Assembly: GCA_017561885.1 (NCBI GenBank)
Contig: JAFZBF010000002.1
Location: 1 to 64,000, forward strand
DNA from: Bacteroidales bacterium
GTDB taxonomy: Bacteria; Bacteroidota; Bacteroidia; Bacteroidales; UBA932
Length of the DNA stretch: 64,000 bases
Reading direction: 5' to 3'
Below, piece after piece: positions 59,800-64,000 of this stretch. The notes under the pieces are model-generated. The model was not told the origin of the DNA, made no database searches, and was given only the letters and a program-made list of their open reading frames with translations. Made by a program: the position numbers and the translations under genes. Each line of letters starts with the position of its first letter. Within the stretch, counting starts at the first letter, position 1.

Positions 59800-61131
59800 T
59801 TATCTTCTTTTTTTGCTGCCTTTACGGCGTGATTTGTTCTTCTTTGATTTCACTACCGACCATACAACGAGGGCGGCTACGACAAGTGCCAGAAGTATGA
59901 GGATGGTGGCGTTCAGGTTGTCACCTTTCACCCTCGACCACATCTTGAGAAGCTTCTCGGTATACTGGTCTGTATCATGCATGATCACGCACCTGTCCAT
60001 AACGGTTTTGTCAGGATAGAAAATCGGATTCAGCAGAACCGAGTCAGCCTCCGGACCGAAGAAATAAGATGCGTCGACCACCTCTGAATAGCGGGAATCC
60101 CTGGCCTGCTCCATCTGGCTTTCGAGAACTTCCGGAGTACCGACGACACTGACGTAGCCGATGGCGTCCATATTGCGTATGGCGTTCTCGCTCATGCACA
60201 TATAGTTGATGAAGTAGTTGGCAGCCTTCACGTTCACGGCATACTTGGGAATCACCCAACCGTCGAAGAAGCAGTTGCTGCCCTCGTCGGGAACCACATA
60301 GTTGAGCTGCACTCCCACATCGCCGGCTTCGTTGATCGCCCACATGGCGTCACCGGACCATGTCCAGTTGATCCAGGCCTTCTCCTGAGTCATCATTTCC
60401 TTGCCGAAGTCAGCCTCCCAGCCAGAGACATTCTTCTTGGCCTCGAGCAGCAGTTCCTCGACTTTGGCGATCGATTCGTCGCTGACGTCGAACATCAGGT
60501 CCTTGGGATCGACAGTGCCGTTTGCGATCTCCTCACGGTTCAGGTAAATGAGCAGCGGACTGTAGACATCCCTGAAGGCATCCTTCATGAAGAGTTTCTG
60601 CTCGAACTTGGGATTGAGTATGGCAGCCCAGGTGGAAACCTCGCTGCGGTCCACGTACTTCTCATTGTACATGAAGCCCACCGTACCCCACATATATGGC
60701 ACTGAATAATCGTTGGCGTTCTTGCCGGGAGTGTTCATCTCGTTGAATTTCTCCACTGCGAAAGGAGCCACGTTGACGGTATAGTCAGGCGTGCTGCCAT
60801 AGTTGCGGTCGAGCGGCAATGCGAGACCGTGGTTGATCATCCTTTCGATTATATAGTCTGAAGGACAGACGAGGTCATAGTCGGCCTGTCCCCTCTCAAC
60901 TTTCGCGAGCATCACTTCATTGATGTCAAACACCTGATAGATAATCTCAACCTTTTCCCCGGTCTGCTCATAATACCACTCCTCGAACTCATCAAGAAGG
61001 TCTTCGTCGATGTAGTCAGACCAGTTGTAGATTTTCAGCTGGTGCGCCCTGTCGCTGGACTGTCCGCCCGAGCAAGCGCACACAACCACTGCACACGCGA
61101 AGCACAGTGCAATGTTCAAAAGTTTTTTCAT
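59800..61131 (-). CDS. potD: Spermidine/putrescine substrate-binding protein with C-terminal membrane helix
   Basis: A 443-residue lipoprotein (lipobox CAC at about 18-20) of the PotD family. LKIYNWSDYIDEDLLDEFEEW, DLVCPSDYIIERMI and FDGWVIPKYAVN are family hallmarks, with the polyamine-binding acidic and aromatic residues. Unlike typical PotD (about 350 residues), the chain continues past about residue 400 with a hydrophobic helix (ATILILLALVVAALVVWSVV) and a very basic tail (KSKKNKSRRKGSKKRR). With the N-terminal lipid this would fix both ends to the cytoplasmic membrane with the basic tail inside. Overlaps potC by four bases. Binds polyamines in the periplasm. Confidence 0.92.
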   Translation of the reverse strand: MKKLLNIALCFACAVVVCACSGGQSSDRAHQLKIYNWSDYIDEDLLDEFEEWYYEQTGEKVEIIYQVFDINEVMLAKVERGQADYDLVCPSDYIIERMINHGLALPLDRNYGSTPDYTVNVAPFAVEKFNEMNTPGKNANDYSVPYMWGTVGFMYNEKYVDRSEVSTWAAILNPKFEQKLFMKDAFRDVYSPLLIYLNREEIANGTVDPKDLMFDVSDESIAKVEELLLEAKKNVSGWEADFGKEMMTQEKAWINWTWSGDAMWAINEAGDVGVQLNYVVPDEGSNCFFDGWVIPKYAVNVKAANYFINYMCMSENAIRNMDAIGYVSVVGTPEVLESQMEQARDSRYSEVVDASYFFGPEADSVLLNPIFYPDKTVMDRCVIMHDTDQYTEKLLKMWSRVKGDNLNATILILLALVVAALVVWSVVKSKKNKSRRKGSKKRR

Positions 61132-61931
61132 GTCAGAGAATTGGTTTGATTGTTTTTCTTGCCCCGAAGGTTCATTATGATGAGGACTGCAAGCACTGCA
61201 ACGAACACGATCGTAATCATAGGACGCAACTCAGGGGTGAGTCCTCCCTTGCGGGAATCAGCATAAATATAAGTAGACAACGTCTGCAGGCCGTTTGTGC
61301 CCACATTGAAGACGCTGACTTCGAAATCGTCTATTGAAAGGATGAACGACAGGAAGAATCCGCTTACCATACCGCTCTTGATCTGCGGAAGGATCACCTT
61401 GCGGAGAGCCTGTGACGGCGTGGCACCCAGGTCAAGCGCAGCTTCGAAGGTGTTGGGGTTCATCTGCTTGAGCCGTGGCATCACGCTGAGCACCACATAA
61501 GGGGTGCAGAAGGTGATGTGGCATAACGTCAGGGTGACGTAACCCTGAGTGACGCCCAGGCTGACGAACAGAAGGAACAGCGACACGCCGGTGATGATGT
61601 CGGCGTTGAGGATAGGGATGTTGTTCATCGTGTTCATGGCAGCCTTGAACCGTTTGTTGCGAAGGTTGAAGATACCGATGGCCGATACCGTACCGAGAAC
61701 TGTAGAAACCGTCGCGGCGACAAGACCGATAATCAAGGTATTGATCACTGCGCTCATCAGGGCCTCGTGGGCGCCGCCTGTGAAAAGAGACCTGTAGAGT
61801 CCCACTGAAAAGCCCGTCCAGTTGCCGAGAACCTTGGCCTCGGTGAAAGAGTAGATACCGATGATGATCATCGGCGCGTACAGCAGCACGAGCAGAATCC
61901 AGATATATGCTTTAGCAAGGAACTTCTTCAT
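61128..61931 (-). CDS. potC: Polyamine ABC transporter permease PotC
   Basis: A 267-residue permease with six helices; the EAA loop is EAALDLGATPSQALRKVILPQIKSG. Typical PotC length and sequence. Overlaps potD by four bases (ATGA) and potB by one base. Confidence 0.93.
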   Translation of the reverse strand: MKKFLAKAYIWILLVLLYAPMIIIGIYSFTEAKVLGNWTGFSVGLYRSLFTGGAHEALMSAVINTLIIGLVAATVSTVLGTVSAIGIFNLRNKRFKAAMNTMNNIPILNADIITGVSLFLLFVSLGVTQGYVTLTLCHITFCTPYVVLSVMPRLKQMNPNTFEAALDLGATPSQALRKVILPQIKSGMVSGFFLSFILSIDDFEVSVFNVGTNGLQTLSTYIYADSRKGGLTPELRPMITIVFVAVLAVLIIMNLRGKKNNQTNSLT

Positions 61932-62725
61932 TACACAAGCCCTCCCGCAGCCGAATCTTCGTCTTTTTCGTCATTGAACAGATTGGTGACGACGATCAGT
62001 ATCAACATAATCAATGAAAGCAGAGCGCCGTAGTTCCACATACCGTTGTTGATGTTCTCCTGAATTACCGTTCCGAAGAGCTTGATGTTGTTCATGGTAA
62101 GAAGTTCGGCGATGGCAAAGGTCGAAATCGTGGGCATAAACACCATCATTATGCCGCTGACCACTCCCGGCATAGAGAGAGGCAGAGTCACCTTGGTGAA
62201 AACCTTCACGTTACTTGCACCGAGATCCTGAGCTGCCTCGATATAGCTCTTGTCAAGCTTCTGGAGCACAGTGTATATGGGCAGGATCATGAACGGCAGA
62301 TAGTTGTAAACCATACCGAAAATCAGCGTGGCCTGCCCCAGCGGCACCTTCATAAAGCCGAAGAGGGCGACGGTGGCAAGGGTACGCATTAGCACGTTTA
62401 TGAACATCGGTATCAGGAACAGCGCCACCATTATCGAGGAGCTGTTGAACTTTGCATTGCTCAGTATGTATGCGGCAGGATAGCCGAGTATGATACATAT
62501 GAACGTAGTGATCAGAGCTATTCCTATCGAATAGATCAGGGTGTTGACCGACTCCCTCTCATTGATGAAAGTGCGTACGTTCTCGAAAGTGAAATTGCCC
62601 TGAGGGTCGCGGAATGCATAAAGCACCACCAGGACCAGAGGAAGCACCACGAATATCAGCATGAATATCAGGTAAGGGATGCTCCAGCTGCTGCGACGGC
62701 CGAAAAACTGTTTGATCTTTCCCAT
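61931..62725 (-). CDS. potB: Polyamine ABC transporter permease PotB
   Basis: A 264-residue permease with six helices; EAA loop EAAQDLGASNVKVFTKVTLPLSMPG. Normal PotB. A TTG six bases upstream (62731) is an alternative, but the ATG at 62725 is better. Forms the membrane channel with PotC. Confidence 0.93.
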   Translation of the reverse strand: MGKIKQFFGRRSSWSIPYLIFMLIFVVLPLVLVVLYAFRDPQGNFTFENVRTFINERESVNTLIYSIGIALITTFICIILGYPAAYILSNAKFNSSSIMVALFLIPMFINVLMRTLATVALFGFMKVPLGQATLIFGMVYNYLPFMILPIYTVLQKLDKSYIEAAQDLGASNVKVFTKVTLPLSMPGVVSGIMMVFMPTISTFAIAELLTMNNIKLFGTVIQENINNGMWNYGALLSLIMLILIVVTNLFNDEKDEDSAAGGLV

Positions 62726-62731
62726 CTGCAA

Positions 62732-64000
62732 CTATTTTTCAGCTTTCCTGATACGCAAATCTTCGGGGAGTATCCTGATGCCGACAAGGTCTCGCTCGTC
62801 CCACACGTCGTTTGTCGCGACATAAACGTTGTCGCGGTCTTCGGTCATCACGGTGAGGTAATAGTGGTCACCCTTGTAGAGGATGAAACGGACGTCGCCC
62901 ACCAGCTCTGCATTGTCGATATCGTCAAGCAGATCCACCTTGTCGAAATCCACATCCACAAGCACATCCACCTTCTCGCCCTGATAAAGAGCCTGGGGCA
63001 GACACTCGAACTCGATACCGAGCATCTCGACGTGGGTTTCGTCGACCAGCGTGCCTTCGAAGGTGTTGCAGGTACGCTCCTTGCGCATAACCTGTATATC
63101 CTGCGGCTTGATTACCATAGCCACCTTCTTGCCGGCCTCGAAGGGATTATAGTCCTGAATCATCACTTCATAGCCTTCGTCAGTGATGACGGTAATCTCG
63201 TAATGCACTCCCTGGAAAACGCACGACTGTACAGTTCCTTCGAACATCGCCGCCTTGTTGGGGGCATCCATCACATATATATCCTCCGGACGGATGACTA
63301 CGTCCACGGGCTTGTTCTCGCCGAATCCTTCGTCGACACAGTCGAAATCGTGGCCGAGGAAATTGACCCTGCGGTCGCATATCATGGTGCCGTTGACAAT
63401 GTTGCTCTCGCCTATGAAGTCGGCGACGAACGCATTGACCGGCTCGTTATAGATGTCGATGGGACTGCCGGCCTGCTGGATCACGCCGTCATTCATCACG
63501 ACGATGGTATCGCTCAGCGTAAGGGCTTCTTCCTGGTCATGGGTTACGTAGAGGAATGTAACGCCAAGCTTTTCGTGTATTTCCTTAAGCTCGACCTGCA
63601 TATCTTTGCGCATCTTGTGGTCAAGAGCTGACAGAGGCTCGTCGAGCAACAGCACTTCCGGAGAGTTGATCAGGGCGCGTGCGATGGCCACACGCTGCTG
63701 CTGGCCGCCGGACAGCGACTCGACGTCACGCCACTCATAGTCAGTCATATTGACCATCTTGAGAGCTTTGCGGACGCGCTGCTCAATCTCCTGCTCAGGC
63801 ACCTTGTTGAGTTTCAGGCCGAACGCGACGTTGTCGTAGACGTTGAGATGAGGAAAAAGCGCGTAGCGCTGGAATACAGTATTTACGGGGCGTTTGTAAG
63901 GCGGGATGGAGTTCATCTGCTCTCCGCCTATCTCTACCGTACCTTCGTCCGGTGTAACGAATCCGGCCAGGATTCTTAGAAGCGTGGTCTTGCCACAACC
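62732..64000 (-). CDS. potA: Polyamine ABC transporter ATPase PotA, N-terminus outside the window
   Basis: The frame is open to the right edge; the visible part starts at [13 protein letters not shown], the Walker A end, so only about 30-40 residues are missing. Other ATPase motifs: [10 protein letters not shown] (Q-loop), LSGGQQQR (signature), [12 protein letters not shown] (Walker B) and VTHDQEEA (H-loop). The C-terminal part is longer than in PotA of proteobacteria and contains three RPED/KPQD-like segments ([24 protein letters not shown]), indicating repeated TOBE-type domains. First gene of a tight potABCD operon ending with the TorF-like protein. Confidence 0.93.
   Translation of the reverse strand, partial: GCGKTTLLRILAGFVTPDEGTVEIGGEQMNSIPPYKRPVNTVFQRYALFPHLNVYDNVAFGLKLNKVPEQEIEQRVRKALKMVNMTDYEWRDVESLSGGQQQRVAIARALINSPEVLLLDEPLSALDHKMRKDMQVELKEIHEKLGVTFLYVTHDQEEALTLSDTIVVMNDGVIQQAGSPIDIYNEPVNAFVADFIGESNIVNGTMICDRRVNFLGHDFDCVDEGFGENKPVDVVIRPEDIYVMDAPNKAAMFEGTVQSCVFQGVHYEITVITDEGYEVMIQDYNPFEAGKKVAMVIKPQDIQVMRKERTCNTFEGTLVDETHVEMLGIEFECLPQALYQGEKVDVLVDVDFDKVDLLDDIDNAELVGDVRFILYKGDHYYLTVMTEDRDNVYVATNDVWDERDLVGIRILPEDLRIRKAEK

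Noticed and set aside
1..64000. CRISPR arrays, insertion sequences, tRNA and rRNA genes
   Set aside because: No regularly spaced repeats, no transposase or integrase motifs and no cloverleaf or rRNA-like sequence were found on reading the window.

Overview
The window reads as a chromosomal segment of a Bacteroidetes bacterium, most likely a gut or rumen member of the Bacteroidales. The evidence is indirect but consistent: many short lipoprotein signal peptides with an A/S-C lipobox, TAnnTTTG-type -7 promoter elements and few clear Shine-Dalgarno sites, an outer-membrane TonB-dependent receptor, families typical of the phylum (DUF4153, DUF3810, DUF5692, DUF4369-thioredoxin, GH92, Omp85-like barrel), and a dense set of secreted carbohydrate-active enzymes and esterases. 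I see no rRNA, tRNA, CRISPR array, transposase, integrase or phage gene. Coding density is very high and no gene-free stretch exceeds 300 bases.

Layout. 1-3.6 kb (minus): a membrane protein (DUF4153), the truncated start of an isoprenylcysteine-methyltransferase-like gene fused by an ATGA overlap to a CDP-alcohol phosphatidyltransferase, a serine hydrolase, and a partial small gene at the edge. 3.8-9.4 kb (plus): a TonB-dependent receptor broken by one in-frame TAG, a secreted esterase and a beta-helix carbohydrate-binding lipoprotein, closed by a strong terminator. 9.4-14.2 kb (minus): two GH43 enzymes, an intervening beta-sandwich protein and a secreted DUF362 lipoprotein. 14.2-18.4 kb (minus): a sensor PP2C phosphatase, a DUF3810 metalloprotease-like membrane protein and a TlpA-like thioredoxin lipoprotein. 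18.5-31.3 kb: short convergent and divergent units with an AlaX-like editing protein, a tocopherol-cyclase-like protein with a small partner, two paralogous carboxylesterases, a C1 peptidase fused to two cupins, a secreted FAD oxidoreductase, an unassigned glycosidase-like protein, an AlkD-like protein, a transmembrane glycan acetyltransferase and RidA. 31.3-41.1 kb (minus): GH8, TSCPD protein, GH13, serpin, then a membrane acylation group (DUF418, acyl-CoA ligase-like, acyltransferase 3, DUF5692). 41.2-47.4 kb (plus): GH92, an Omp85-like barrel, and a phosphoribosyltransferase/cytosine permease pair. 47.4-49.7 kb (minus): DUF3089 hydrolase and an organophosphate antiporter. 49.7-55.4 kb (plus): lipoprotein hydrolase, GH27, and a two-enzyme SGNH esterase-GH51 fusion. 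55.5-64 kb (minus): a small calcium-loop protein, YitT, GH3, and a polyamine ABC operon potABCD followed one base later by a TorF-like outer-membrane protein; potA runs off the window.

How it works together. The secreted GH43, GH8, GH27, GH51, GH3, GH92 and GH13 enzymes plus several esterases would strip side chains and backbone from arabinoxylan/arabinan-, galactomannan- and mannan-type glycans. No canonical SusC/SusD pair is present; the only TonB receptor is interrupted. The potABCD-TorF operon would form a polyamine uptake route that may include an outer-membrane component.

The items most worth a second look are the interrupted receptor locus, the C1 peptidase-bicupin fusion, the esterase-GH51 fusion, the pot-TorF coupling with a membrane-anchored PotD, and recurrent Gly/Arg/Pro-rich inserts in unrelated secreted enzymes. 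Start codons were moved to an ATG in about a dozen genes where the longest frame began at TTG or ran into the upstream gene.
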